Of a stretch of 64,000 nt of DNA, positions 1 through 11,735 are shown in pieces. The stretch spans positions 43,650,017 to 43,714,016 of the forward strand of contig CM028327.1 of the NCBI GenBank assembly GCA_016647705.1. Reading direction: 5' to 3'. The position numbers and the translations under genes are program-made. This DNA comes from Eucommia ulmoides (taxonomy: Eukaryota > Streptophyta > Magnoliopsida > Garryales > Eucommiaceae). The stretch's first letter is position 1; each line of letters opens with the position of its first letter. The notes under the pieces are model-generated. The model was not told the DNA's origin. It saw nothing but the letters and a program-made list of their open reading frames with translations, and did not search any database.

Positions 1-456
1 CAACCAGAAATTATGAACTCAAGTTCTTCAGGCATGTTATAAATGTAATGATTTTAGACATCTTGCAGCTGAAAGAGCATATGTTTGGAAGGATAGAGCC
101 CATTGGATAAGGATGTGAAGGAGGAGTCTACAAACATTAGAAACATATATTGGTGGTCAGTTCACGTAGGAGACGAGCATGTTGAATGGCCAACAGGCAG
201 CTAAGAAGCTAGACAGAGGGACAAAGTGCTATGGACATAAACCGAATAAAGAATCTAACGAATGAGAAGAGATAAATCTGAAAAGGTATATAATTAGATT
301 CCTCGTATGTTAAGCTTATAATGAAAGGCATCAGTAATACGGAAGCGAACCAATCGATGTTTCACCTCACTGGCTTACAAGAGTAGTGCTGCCACCAGCA
401 CAAAAGCTTTACGATGAGTTAGGTTACAAACTAATATGGCATGACTTCATTGGCTC

Positions 457-766
457 TGTTAGGAGGTTCCAACTTAAAACCATACGGTTTCAAGTGGAAT
501 AACTCATTTAACTTATATAGTAGTTTGAGAACTCTTAATTGATTAATGTGAGATAGGAATCTAATACCCGCCCTAACGTGCACCCCCGATTTGCACAGAT
601 GATTTGACTACGAGGGAATGTGAGGCGAATTCCCATAACGTTGGCTCTTGATACCATGTTAGGAGATTCTAACTTAAAAACCACATGATTTCAAGTGGAA
701 TAACTCCTTGACTCATATAGTGGTTTGGGAACTCTCAAGTGATCGATGTGGGACAAGAATCTAATA
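457..766 (-). mobile_element. TRIM-like miniature LTR element with two 110-bp terminal repeats
   Basis: Two similar direct repeats of 110 bp (457-566 and 657-766) both start TGTTAGGAG and end in a run ATCTAATA. Between them is about 90 bp with no coding capacity. On the minus strand, TGGTATCAAGAGCCAA abuts the inner edge of the right repeat; this resembles a primer-binding site for initiator Met-tRNA, so the element reads right to left. A related copy sits at 39404-39883. Confidence 0.7.
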
Positions 767-2063
767 GGTCATAAAGTTGATAATAACGAGCAACTTGCAA
801 GTAGGTCCCATTATATGATTTATCAAATTCATATTAGCAGCTTAGCGCACAAGGAATTCTTTCTGAAAAATTCTATGACCGTAGCATGCATGCTACCAAA
901 ATCTGTATATCAAAATGAAAAACAAAAAGAGAGGTATACATAAGAAAAAGTACTCAAGCGTCAACCTCATAAATTCTCTTGAACTCCATGTATGCCAGGC
1001 TAACTTTTAAAAAGAGAAGTGCAACGAGCTTACGAAGAGTAGAGCTTGTAGAAATCTGCTTCTGAATCCCACTGTAACAGCAAGTGAAGCAATTTAAAAA
1101 ATGTGTTAAAAATCACAGAATTCATCAAGAAGATGATGGAAGATAATATATGCCACAAGCATGACACCAAGAAGGAATTTCATTTAACCTTGAAGGCATC
1201 ATAACAGTCTGAACATTATAATTGCACGAGCAAGGATTTGAGGGATCAAACTTGGATACAAGGCGAAAGATTTCTACAAGAAGAATGAAAAACAGAACCG
1301 AATAAAGCAAAAAAAAAAACTCTACTGTTTGAAAAGGAAGCTAAGTTTTTTGACACACCAAAAAAGGGCAATAAGAGGAAAGGAGGGCGAGGGAGAGAAG
1401 ATAAACTGGTCGTATCTGTCCTATAAAATATTTCTGACAAAAATAAAATAAAATCCTTTTCGTAAGTGTATATTAATATGTATAGATATAGAGTATAGAC
1501 ACGAGTTTATGGGGCTTTGTATAATAATTTGAAACACATAATTAAACCCTAAGACACTAGATTTTATCTTGGAAGTATAAATTATTTTTTCAGATTATCG
1601 GATATTTCATCAGGATAACAAATATAAAATCACATGCACACACGCGTGCACACATAAACCCACGCACACAGATTTTTGTCTAAAGAAAGCTCTTTTTTAT
1701 TTCCCAAAATTTCATCGTTCGGATGCATGCCACATTTATAACATGCAATGACCAAAATATTTCAGGAAAAGGAAGTACCTGTAGAGTGTTTCATAGACTA
1801 GAGGAACAGAAATCAGGTAATGTGGCTGATAACGCCGCAAGTCTTCCTACAAAAGAGGTACTTGCAATGATTCAGAGAGAGAATTCTAAGATAAACATTT
1901 TAAAAACAGTAACTACCTGATCTTATTATCATCACTCAACTGTCTAGAAAAGCAATCTGAGATACTTAATATACGTCTCTGATTAAGTATGTGTGCTTGT
2001 GTGTGACAGTGTGTGTGTGAGACAGAAAGATGATCACCACAATCATTTCATAAACTCTTCAAT

Positions 2064-2180
2064 TTTTAGGTCTGTCAGAATCCCACATCGAATCTGTCAG
2101 ACTTACCAAAGTAGTTTATATATGAAAGGAGTTAGTCCACTTAACACCATGTGATTTTAAGATGAAATCCCCTAACAAGG
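2064..2180. repeat. Fragment related to the TRIM / CCCACATCG repeat families
   Basis: The stretch contains GTCAGAATCCCACATCGAAT and ACACCATGTGATTTTAAG, words shared with the terminal repeats at 457-766. No second repeat is found beside it, so it is a solo or partial copy inside the AAE16 intron. Confidence 0.45.
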
Positions 2181-2276
2181 TCCATTGCAAAAAAATAGGT
2201 TAATAGATCAAGTTGCAATCAAAGAAAAGGAAAATATTTTGCAAGGCCAAAAAGGAAAAAGAATCAAACGGTATAC

Positions 2277-5200
2277 CTTCAAGGCTTTCACAGTTGTGTA
2301 AACTTGCTCAATTCCATATGTAAATATGAAATATTCACAAGCGCGCTCGTATGCATGCCAAGAAGGAAGCATGCTAAGAAATCTATCCCCAGGTTCAGCA
2401 GGTACAATGTCCCATAAATTTTTAACCTAGAAAGGAGGGGGTGGAAGATGGAAGTAGAGCACCAAACAATAAGCTGATATATATTCAATTTTGATAATAA
2501 CAAAAAACATAATCAACCAGAGCTTATGTATTCAATGGCACTGCAACCCGAAAAAAGAAAAAAAAAAGGGAGACTGGAGCTCAATCACCTAAACCCTAAT
2601 TGCGAAAGGAAATAAAGCAAGCTTGTCCTCAAATGCAAAAAGGAAAAATACAAGAACAAATGCTCGAATTTTCTTCCTGATAAGAACGCATGTGGTTGTT
2701 AATATATGTATATGGGCCTTGGCCCACTAATGTTAAACCCTAATCTCACTAGGAAAACCAAACCTTAACTCTACCAGAGTTACTCTAGTCACCTCCTATA
2801 TATAGATCACTGTATATCTCCGTAATTGTATCTTTCTCATAAATCAATACAAGTCTCTCATGTTTTCTCAACATTTTGCCTCACAGTTAGTTTAACAGTG
2901 GTAATGGAAGTTCTAAGAATACATCAGTAGAAAAATCTGAAATTTTGAAGCATGTGGTGTGCATGGAAGTTCTAATGAAATTCTCATTCGTTCTCCCTCA
3001 AAAAATAGAAGAAACTGCAGAAGTAGCACACATCCAAACCTGGTGTAAGAGATTTTTATGTGTAAGCATTACGCCTTTTGGATTTCCAGTGGTCCCACTT
3101 GTGTACATAAGAGTGGCAATATCATCAGAGCTTATGGCTTCATAACTATATTTTTGCCCTGTAATTATATTAGTTGGTTGTTAAGTGTGCTGCACTTGAT
3201 GAAAACCAATCTATGAAAAAACAAAAAAGCTTCAAGATTTATTATAATTCCAAAACACTAGAAATATCATGGTTAAAAAGTTGTCTACAAAGATCATGCA
3301 ACAATATCTTTCATATGCATCTTCTTATGCTGACAAATAAAGTACATGAAAGTTCCTCCGCATTATCTTGAGGCACTACAGTGTATTACTGTATGAGAAA
3401 ACTAAGGGTGCGTTTGGTTGGGTGGGAAAAGGATGGATAAGAAAATGAAAAGGAAAATAGGATGAAAAAAAAAAACTTGTTGGTATGGATGGAAAATGGG
3501 AGGAAAAATAAAATAGAAAGGAAAATGCACAATTTTCGAAACAATTTTTTTCCACACAAATTTGGAAGGAAAATGAAGAAAAAGGCGGGGGAATGAGTAA
3601 AATTACAATTATACCCTTGAAAATAGAATTTTTGATTTATTTTTATAATATATGAGGGTAAAATAGTAAATTACATTAAAGCTAAATTATTTTCCTTCCT
3701 TTTATTTCTCTTTCCTAGCCAAATAACACTAGGGAAAATAGTAGATAAAAATATTATCCTCTCATGTTTCTTTTTTCTTTTTCTTTTTCTTTTTCTTTTT
3801 CTTTTTCATCTTTCCAACCAAAGGTACCCTAAAGAACTAGAACAGGATATGCCCCCCCCCGACACAAACACCAAAAAAAAAAAAAGGGAAAAAATTGATG
3901 GTCCAATTTTTATGATATAACATTTGTGGGAGGTGTTGAATCCCACACTGATGTTGGGCCCCCCGATATCCGTTCATAGTGGTTTTTCAAAGTTCATCCT
4001 GCCCGTAAGGGGGCGTGTTAAATCTCACATCGCTTGTGTTACCTGAACCTAAACTATATATAAGTCTAGAGGTAATCCTCCTCTTTGAAGGCGTCTTTTA
4101 AGATTGAGCTAGGTCCATTGGATTTCCAAATGGGGTATAAGCATGCATAGTACAACCTATTGCTACTAAAGAATGAAGAGCAACCAATCCTAGATTCAAG
4201 GGCTTCTTTCATAATTAGCCCTTAATATAATGCTTGAAACCTCAACAGATTATACGAAAAAATCCATCCACATGCAGCCACAGGGTGACTGATTGCATTA
4301 AATGTTCATTGACTGATTCGGATCATTGAGAAATGAGAAAGGGCAGGAAGTATAATACCACATACACCATTATTGCACGGTAAAATAATAGTTTTTTTTT
4401 TTTAATATCATAACTTCAAATAATTAAGATAAAATTTCCTTCACTGTTGAATAGAAATGTGTTACAATAGCTTTTTGTGGAAACAAATGGCAAATCTGAA
4501 AAAAAAAAAATTGCATGGTGCACAAGCATTACTGCATTCCTACAGGAAAAAATAAAGCTTTAGGCCCCGTTTGGTCACTGTTTCCGTTCCTTGATTTCTG
4601 TTCTCGCTCCTAAAATTTAGAGATTAATGTATAGAAATGTGTTTCGTAAACACATTTTTGTTCCCAAAATTTGAGAGTAATTCATGTTGTCCTTAAGAAT
4701 GTGAGAAACAAAAAAAAATGTTGATTCCTATACATTCTCAAAAAACTATTCCCACTATCACCCCGCCGGCCACCAACACCCGCTGACCACCATACATTTA
4801 AACGTGTTTCTTGTTTTTGTTCTCATAAATTAAAAGAAACTATTTCAAGAACATGGTTGTTACCAAACATGTTTCTATTTTAGGAATACTCCAGTACGGA
4901 AACAAAATTACCATCCTAGTTGATTTTAAGTAGAAATAGAAAAGTAGAAACACTAACCAAATGCCACCTTAGTGTTCCACTTCCATTGGCTGATAGAATA
5001 TACTTACTAGCATCGTGAGAATTAAGCAGAGCCATACGGCTTTGACGGCCCAAGTCTATAATCTCTCTATAGTCATAGACAGGTAATGACTCGCTTGCTT
5101 CACCAGTTAGGCATGGTTTCTCCCCCCAGAGTAGGATGATGAATCTCATAGTTGCCCGGGAACGGAAGGCCTCCACAATGCGGTTGCACATTTCAGGATT

Positions 5201-8200
5201 GTCCACAGCAAGTGCAACACTGTATAGTAAACAATATTGAACAATATATGGTGATTCCATAAAAAGTAAAGATTTCAATGCACATATCGCTTCAAAGAAA
5301 TGGTAAAAGGAGACATGAATTTTGGTTGTTAATATATGTATTTTGTCCTCGGCCCACTAGGTTAACCGAACCCTAATCCTACTAGCAAAACCCTAGTAAC
5401 TCTATATAAAAACTCTTTGTATATCTTTGTATATTATAACTTTCACAAATATCAATGCAATCGTCCCATATTCTCTCTCAATATTCCACCTCTCAATTAT
5501 TCTAACACGGGTCATTCTAAATTGGAACGGAGGTATTAGCAAACTCCCCCCAACACGCGCACAATAAAAAGGGGAAAAATAAAAGAAACATAACGATGAC
5601 ATGTTTGGATGGAGGTAATAGAATGACGTTTTAATGGAAGGAATCGATTTTTGAATGAGCTTCCATTCAAATTTTGATTCCATTCCATCAGAATTCAATT
5701 CCATTGCCTCTAACTAAACATGCCAGAAGAGTATCACAACCTTTCACATAAGCAACAAACTAACGTGAAATCCTGTGTACTTTAAAACGATAAAGAGATA
5801 TCTACTTAATTGAGTAAAAGAAGTCAATAACAAACATCTGGAAAGGAATTTCTTCCTAACCTTTCAGAGTGGGTGTATATTTGCAACAGCTCCTCAATGG
5901 ATGACCTTGACCCCCTCACCACATTAATTGCTCCAGTTGCCATTATACCTAAGGCAAAAAAGGATGGCAATAAAATTAATTGTTTTATAACTAAGAAGTT
6001 CAACAATGAAAGAGAAAAATACGCATAGATATTTGTTACTGAAAACGAATCTTCTATACATGTAGATGAACAATATTTAGTAAAAGGTTAATGATTATGA
6101 AATATGAACACCTAAACATTTAGCAAACACTGTCTCTATAAGCCAGAAGCCAATGATTCGACAAATTATATAAGATGGTGATATGCATGATAAATCATAA
6201 GATCATGTGTAAATCATAATGATTAACTGCAAAGATGGGAAAAAATGTCCGGAAGCTGGAAGCAATAGTTGCTTATCTACGAAGATCTAGCTTTCAGGCA
6301 CCGAATTCAAACATGGGATGGACCCTTGATACCTTGATCGGCAACAAGCCACCGGCAAGAATTATCAGCAAAAAGTGCAAGTTTTTCATCAGGCTTTACT
6401 CCAATAGATCTTAGACCTTCAGAGAAATCTAAAATGTCCTGCTCAAGCTGCAATTACACAAAGAATGTGGAATTCAGACAAGCAATCAGCCAAGAAACAA
6501 TAGAATTCGTTTCTCTAAGAGCAGACAAGGTGAGCCCATAAAGGTAAAGTAACTGATAACATCAACAGTGAAACACACCAGAAGGAAACAGAACTAATAG
6601 AAGTACCGACTAAGTTAATGACGAACATAAAATTTGATTCATTCAGCATACGGAATTTAACTGTGTATAAACTAATTGAATTGTCGATATTAGAGTCTAG
6701 CAAATGATATTGGCTAAATAAATCCATTTTTGACACTCTATTCTATCACATTAAGCTTAATATTTATACTCGTAAGTAAATGTGAAAAATACGTGTTCAC
6801 TGACAACACAACTCAAGGGGTTACTACACATAAGATACAATGATTACCAAGTAGAAGCTCACAAATCAAAAGGCAACTACCGCATTACAAGAAAATCACA
6901 TATAAAAGGTCAATGGCTTTTCAGATCATTAAGCGTTGTCCGTTACCTTGTGTCATTACTTTCTTTTAAGTGCATTTTGAGAAAACTGATGACAAGAACT
7001 TTAGACTGTAACAGTCATCATTACAAGATGTATCACTGTCATCAAATGTTTAAATAAAGTAAATTGATAGATCATAAATATACAACTCAGTGTGAGATTC
7101 TGACTACAATTCTAAATCTACACGGACAACAATACTGGGAGAAAGGGGCTGGAATGGTGGGCATGGGCTAGGTCGGAGAGTGTCTTTATGAACATATTGT
7201 AGGAAACCAATGGGGCCTAACTCACTCTCAAAAGACACCTTGAAAGATGAGGATTACCCCTAGACTTTATATATAGCTCAGGATCAGGTAACACAAGCGA
7301 TGTGGGATTCAACACGCCCCCTCACGCGCAAGGTGAACTTTGACAAACCACTACAAACGGATATCGGGAGGCCCAACATCAATGTGGGATTCAACACAAA
7401 CAGTTTCTAATATAAAATAAGTAATTTTGAATTTCTCGTAACTTCAAGTTCAAAGCAACCAACATTACATATAAACAATATTATTTCGTTTTAGATATAA
7501 AGTACATCAAAACCCTACAATTTACCTCTTTATAAGTCATACTTGTAGGCGGGTCGTGATATGGGTCCACAAGAGCTACCCGGTCACCAAATTTTTCTGC
7601 TGAAGATCTCCAAATATCAGGAACAGCTCTCCACTCTGCAGAGGAAAAAGCACCATTTCCTGGAAGCAACACACTCTCTAATAAAGGTGAACACCTTCTA
7701 ACTTGTAGTTCCTCTGTCTACAAAATAACATAAAACATGCCCATTAAATGCTAGTCCCTTTCAATCTACAAAGGCTTTCCAAATCATAGAGTACCACATT
7801 AAAATGACATGTATAAAGAAGAATTTATGGGAAAATCAAGTAAAAGCAACCGGGACATAGAAACGAAAATATTGTAACAAAATAATTACTGCAGACTATG
7901 ACTCTTAACATTGTTTCCTATTTTGAGAAGTGTCAAGCCTGCTTGTGACGTAAAATACATCTTAGGGCATTTATTTAAGCATAGAAAGTGGATTATCTAC
8001 ACTATTTAATTCATTCATAAACCTTCCTATAAAATTAGTTCCCTGGTACGCACACCATTTGGAGACCTACAGTATGATTCTTTTAAAGAAAAACGAAAAA
8101 TTGGTTTTATATTTCCAAACAGACTAAGATGCCAAACTAGTACTTAGTATCATAAAAGTTCAAAGCTAATAAATGAAATTTCCACTTTCATTGCTCCCCA

Positions 8201-9883
8201 TTCCTCTTATTTGTTTCCTTTTCTACTTTCTACCCTCTCATGATTGAACGCCATTGAAGTGACCTCCAAGGCTCCAATCCTCTTATCTTATCTTATCCAA
8301 TATCTAACCTCTTGTAAATAATTTTACCTTTTTTTTTTTTTTTTTTTCGTTTTTAATACTGATGTGAAACTTATCAAACTCAAGATAGGCCCATCTAATT
8401 GAAACTTTCTGCGGTATCATGAATGTTTATGCAAGTTGTACCATATGAAAAGCAGTTAAAAGTTTTTGCGAAATGATCTAAACAATTGTCACTGTGGATT
8501 CCAAGTTTCCAACTTAATGGACAAGTCTGTCAAGAAAGATGGTGGTGTAGAACAAAAAGGAGAGGAGAATAGAAACGAAACAGGGAACGGAGACCATAGT
8601 GTCAATTTTCAAATAATCAATGAATACAAATTTATTAGTTCCAAATCCGAATAATGCTCACAAAAGCAGTGGCGGAGCTACTAAGGGCCGGAGAGGGGTC
8701 TCAAGTCCTCCCAACTTTTGAAAAATTTCACTATTACCCTATGCTTATAGGAAAAATCAATTAAAATCTCTTAAAATTTTACATAACCCCTCTAAAAATT
8801 ATAAAAATTTATAAAATTAAATATGGAAATAACAATGAGAATACTAAATATTCATACCCATAAATATGGCTTTCTAGTTAACATACTAGGATTTCTTTAT
8901 ATGCACTTTATATAATCCATTCATTTGTGGCAATTGCGCTGATGGGAATCTGCCATAAAAGGGTTTTACTATCACCTTGACCACCTAATATTCCGGAATG
9001 CTGAAAATGGCATATTTCTTCTCACAACATGCTCCAATACAGCTTGTTTTCACCATCTCATTTCTACTACAAATGCTACTTCATCATAAATTGTTTGGAA
9101 ATTAATTAGCGTATTCCAAGAGCTAAGTGTGTACTAACAGCTATCTTCGTAGAAAAATACTTCACATTTCACATTTTGAACTGCGCAATTCAAATGATGC
9201 AAAACAATTTTAGATGCACTTCACGAAATATCAGCAGAAAAAGAAAAAAAAAATAGGGTGTTTCGGTGACAGGTCCTTATTTTAATCTTAATTTTAAATA
9301 TCAGCAGAAGGCCCGATGCATGGATCCGCACTCTCGCAATTATATGTATCTAATGTGTGTGTAAAAAATATTTATTAAATACAACAAATATTATATAAGT
9401 ACATATAACTACTAATAGTGATATTAGATTTGTAATTATTAACTTGTAACTAATTTGTAAGTTTAGTTATATATAACTAATATTTACTATAATACAAATT
9501 TACACACCAAGTTCTCTCTACCTCTCTACCCTCCACGCAATGAGTGAGGGACCAATACGCGCAATGAGTGCGGGACCAATACAGAACCAAAAACCAGTTT
9601 AAGAAACTAAATCAAAACCCATCTTTACACCCGCTATTTGACACTGATCACCAATTATCCCAAAAAGCTACCTCAATTCTCGAATTCAAACGGAATCAGG
9701 TCATTGTACATTAAACCAATCTAATACGAATTGATCATCGATAATTACCTTGGACTCGCAATAAACTCGCAGTCGCTCAAATCTCGGGTACCGTTTCCTT
9801 CGATCGACGGATCCGCAGCGCGATCGCCTCCGATCACAAGAGCTCGTAAACAACAAGTTGCAGGTCAATACGATCGTCGTCAT
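2277..9883 (-). CDS. AAE16: Plastid acyl-ACP synthetase / acyl-activating enzyme (AAE15/AAE16 type), 5' half
   Basis: Seven exons can be joined in frame on the minus strand: 9883-9749, 7717-7526, 6447-6333, 5948-5861, 5219-5008, 3158-3040 and 2426-2277. All introns have GT-AG ends and the phases agree (337 codons). The ATG at 9883 opens a Ser/Arg-rich stretch ending RVYCESK, which fits a chloroplast transit peptide. Exon 2 holds [20 protein letters not shown], exon 3 [13 protein letters not shown], exon 4 [17 protein letters not shown], exon 6 the AMP-binding loop [11 protein letters not shown], and exon 7 [18 protein letters not shown]. These are hallmarks of the ANL adenylate-forming family, closest in my recollection to Arabidopsis AAE15/16, which activate fatty acids and load them onto acyl carrier protein in plastids. 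Family members are about 700 residues, so the C-terminal half should lie left of base 1. I find no further exon in 1-2276. AAE15 versus AAE16 is not resolved. Confidence 0.9.
2697..2897 (+). mobile_element. Solo LTR with perfect 5-bp target duplication (in AAE16 intron 6)
   Basis: A 201-bp unit begins TGTTAATATATG and ends TTTAACA (TG...CA). It is flanked on both sides by GTGGT (2692-2696 and 2898-2902), the 5-bp duplication expected for LTR retrotransposons. A TATATATA stretch lies in the middle. A related unit is at 5327-5507 in intron 4 of the same gene. Confidence 0.85.
3406..3829. mobile_element. PIF/Harbinger-like (Tourist) MITE
   Basis: A 424-bp element starts GGGTGCGTTTGGTTGG and ends CCAACCAAAGGTACCC, an imperfect terminal inverted repeat. 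It is flanked by TAA on both sides (3403-3405 and 3830-3832), the 3-bp target typical of PIF/Harbinger elements. It lies in intron 5 of the AAE16-like gene and has no coding capacity. Confidence 0.8.
3934..4128 (+). repeat. Dispersed LTR-like repeat, arm 1 of an inverted pair
   Basis: The unit contains TGTTGAATCCCACACTGATG, a GATATCCGTT block, CTCACATCGCTTGTGTTACC, ACTATATATAAG, and a 3' part with GGTAATCCTCCTCTTTGAAG. Nearly the same unit occurs in reverse orientation at 7201-7397. Both sit in introns of the AAE16-like gene. The TATA-like core and short length suggest a solo terminal repeat of a small LTR element. Confidence 0.6.
4563..4968. mobile_element. PIF/Harbinger-like MITE next to the exon 5 donor
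   Basis: A 406-bp element starts GGCCCCGTTTGGTCACTGTT and its other end reads, on the minus strand, GGTGGCATTTGGTTAGTGTT. TTA flanks it on both sides (4560-4562 and 4969-4971). It ends about 36 bp from the 5' splice site of exon 5 (5007/5006) of the AAE16-like gene. Confidence 0.8.
5327..5507 (+). mobile_element. Second solo LTR related to 2697-2897
   Basis: A 181-bp unit begins TGTTAATATATGTA, contains GGCCCACTAGGTTAACC, CTAGTAACTCTATATA and TTCTCTCTCAATATTCC, and ends TCTAACA. It is collinear with the LTR at 2697-2897 with many substitutions. The flanks TTGGT and CGGGT only partly match, so the target duplication has decayed. Confidence 0.7.
5599..5723. mobile_element. Short MITE-like inverted repeat
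   Basis: The ends CATGTTTGGATGGAGGTAAT and, on the minus strand, CATGTTTAGTTAGAGGCAAT form an imperfect inverted repeat bounding about 125 bp of AT-rich DNA in intron 4 of the AAE16-like gene. No certain target duplication is visible. Confidence 0.5.
7201..7397 (-). repeat. Dispersed LTR-like repeat, arm 2 of an inverted pair
   Basis: This is the reverse complement of the unit at 3934-4128, sharing the GGATTACCCCTAGACTTTAT, CACAAGCGATGTGGGATTC and GGATATCGGGAGGCCCAAC blocks with small changes. It lies in intron 2 of the AAE16-like gene, so the two arms flank exons 3, 4 and 5. Confidence 0.6.
7718..9748 (-). other. Intron 1 of the AAE16-like gene
   Basis: The 2031-bp intron starts GTAATTAT at 9748 and ends TTTTGTAG at 7718. 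It holds a poly-T run near 8330, an AT-rich segment with TE-like wording (GTGGCGGAGCTACTAAGGG near 8670) and a stretch of TATATAACTA repeats near 9400-9490. No exon or RNA gene was seen. Confidence 0.75.
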
Positions 9884-10132
9884 TCTATTTGCAGGAGAAA
9901 TAAGCTGCGTATACAACAACAGTCATGCAAACATTTGAATAAGCTCTGCAGAGAGAGAGAGAATTGATCGGTAGAATAAATGTCTTTGCTGTAAGCGTCT
10001 TGTAGAGAGAGAGAGGCGAGAAGGTCGAAGATGGAGGTTTGGGTAAGCTGGTGGAAGATGGTGACTGACACTGTACCGGCTTGAGCTTGACCAATGTTGT
10101 TCTGACGTGTCATTAACCAGAAAAGGACAAGT

Positions 10133-10620
10133 TCTTAACCAACTAATTATAATTATAATATTTAATTACTTAAAACACATATACACACTTATATATACAA
10201 TATAATTATAATATTTAATTACTTAAAACACATATACACACTTATATACACAAAACGCATAAAACGGATTTTCGAAATCCGTATATTGAAAAACCGATTT
10301 CGAAAATCTATTTCTTAATAAAAAAATAAAAACGTGAAACTTGGGAAATAGTAATTGATCTCCGCCTGAGAAACCTAGGAAAAGAAAATTTTATCTTCGT
10401 TAACCTTTTATTTATAGAAATAGAGATAAACAGAGATTTGATCTTCGTTTTTATTACCAAATAAAAAAAAAAAAAAATCAGCATAGAAAATCCGTTTCAC
10501 GCCTTTTTTTTTTTTTTTTTTTTTTAAGAACCGGATTTTCGAAATTCATTTTTCAATAAACGGATTTCGAAAATTCATTTTTTGCGTTTTGTGTATATAA
10601 TTATAATTATCTGGTTAAGG
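10133..10620. mobile_element. MITE-like inverted-repeat element upstream of AAE16
   Basis: The left side (TTAACCAACTAATTATAATT... then ACACAAAACGC and CGGATTTTCGAAATCCG) is mirrored on the right: the minus strand from 10620 reads CTTAACCAGATAATTATAAT, then TACACAAAACGC and TTTTCGAAATCCG. A block of about 51 bp on the left is tandemly repeated (near 10149-10247). The outer edge lies about 250 bp upstream of the AAE16 start codon. No target duplication is clear, so the family is not assigned. Confidence 0.6.
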
Positions 10621-11477
10621 AAAGATTATTAATTGGGTCGAGTGGGTCGGGTCGGGTTAAAATAGTGATTATGGGTTGTAGATCTTTATTATGTAAGTGA
10701 GCCCAAATTCCAATTTGGAAGCCCATAACCCCATAGATTTGGGCCAAACAGCACTTTTGGGTCTATTTTTGTTTTTAGGCTTTTTTTTTTTTTTTTTGGC
10801 CATGTGCCCCGAATTTTGGCGCTCAATATATATGCAGTCTAACGAGTCCAAGTTTAACCAGTTATCTATTTTATATGAATTTTTTGTAATAGGTCCAAAT
10901 TGTTATGTCCAAATTATGCAATATGTCATTTTATTGATTTTTAATAGTAGCCGATCGTTGAATTTGAATATTGCGAGATTATGTTCAGCATCTATTGATC
11001 GATTTTGTTTTTGAAATTGAATTAAGTTTTTCTAACGTTTTTCTTGTTTTATGTGAGAGCTGCAGAAAATGAAAAATAATTTTTTTTTGTAAATTTGATG
11101 AAAAAAAAAAAGTATTTAGTATAAAAGGCCCAAAATTTTTTATCCTAATAGGATAAAATTTTGAAACAGTGGGCTGCTTACCGGAAGTCCATTTTTTTTT
11201 TTTTTTTTTTTTTTTCCTATTTAAATAAAATATAGAGTGTCTGCCTCTTTTGGAGAAAATATTCAATGCTCCTCGTGCACCACGTGACAATACGCACCAG
11301 AATCAATATCAGATTGACATTTCGTATATTTTCCCGATTGGCCCAGATCGACTCAACATTTATTATAGATCCCGTATTTGATTTTTTTTTTTTAATATAT
11401 AATTTGGGCCGAGCAATCAACAGATGATATAAAATTTGGTATCAAACAATTTTTTTATTTTTTATTTTTTATTTTTA

Positions 11478-11735
11478 CCAATAAGGTGTAGATCAAGTAG
11501 TAAAGCACATTTGAGCAAAATCAGTTGAGGAACCTCTGTAAGGACAGAGATTCGAGCCTGCGAAAAAATACTTATTGGGAGGAATAATCACGCACTGCGA
11601 ATAAAATAGTCTTTCACCTTGTGTGAGTTGGGGAACAATCATAGGTATACCGAAAAAAAAAAATGAGATAGTCTTTCACCCTGTGTGAGTAGGAGGATAC
11701 TCGTAAGTATAAAAAAAAAAAAAAAAAAAAAAAAC
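11478..11735 (+). mobile_element. tRNA-derived SINE-like element
   Basis: The 5' part has an A-box-like TAGATCAAGTAGTAAAGC and, about 60 bp on, a B-box-like AGATTCGAGCC, the spacing of a Pol III internal promoter. The 3' end is a long poly-A (about 11710-11733). Inside, a stretch containing ATAGTCTTTCACC and TGTGTGAGT is present twice. No convincing target duplication was found. Confidence 0.6.

Larger units (their letters stand above)
1..2276 (-). other. Probable intron 7 of the AAE16-like gene (runs off left edge)
   Basis: After the donor at 2276/2275 no sequence matching the expected next part of the enzyme was found on the minus strand. The stretch holds a TRIM-like element (457-766), a related solo repeat (about 2064-2180), a short CA-rich run near 1635-1670, and otherwise AT-rich unique-looking DNA. 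Short open frames at 1125-1310, 1246-1440 and 1723-1920 match nothing I recognise. Confidence 0.5.

Noticed and set aside
1125-1310. 61-codon minus-strand frame (FDPSNPCSCNYNVQ...)
   Set aside because: I could not match it to the next AAE16 exon or to any family; likely chance.
10697-11420. Open frames with Phe or Lys runs
   Set aside because: They depend on homopolymer tracts and show no homology or splice pattern.
11486-11560. Possible tRNA gene from A- and B-box words
   Set aside because: No cloverleaf or anticodon arm can be drawn, and a poly-A tail follows; a SINE fits better.
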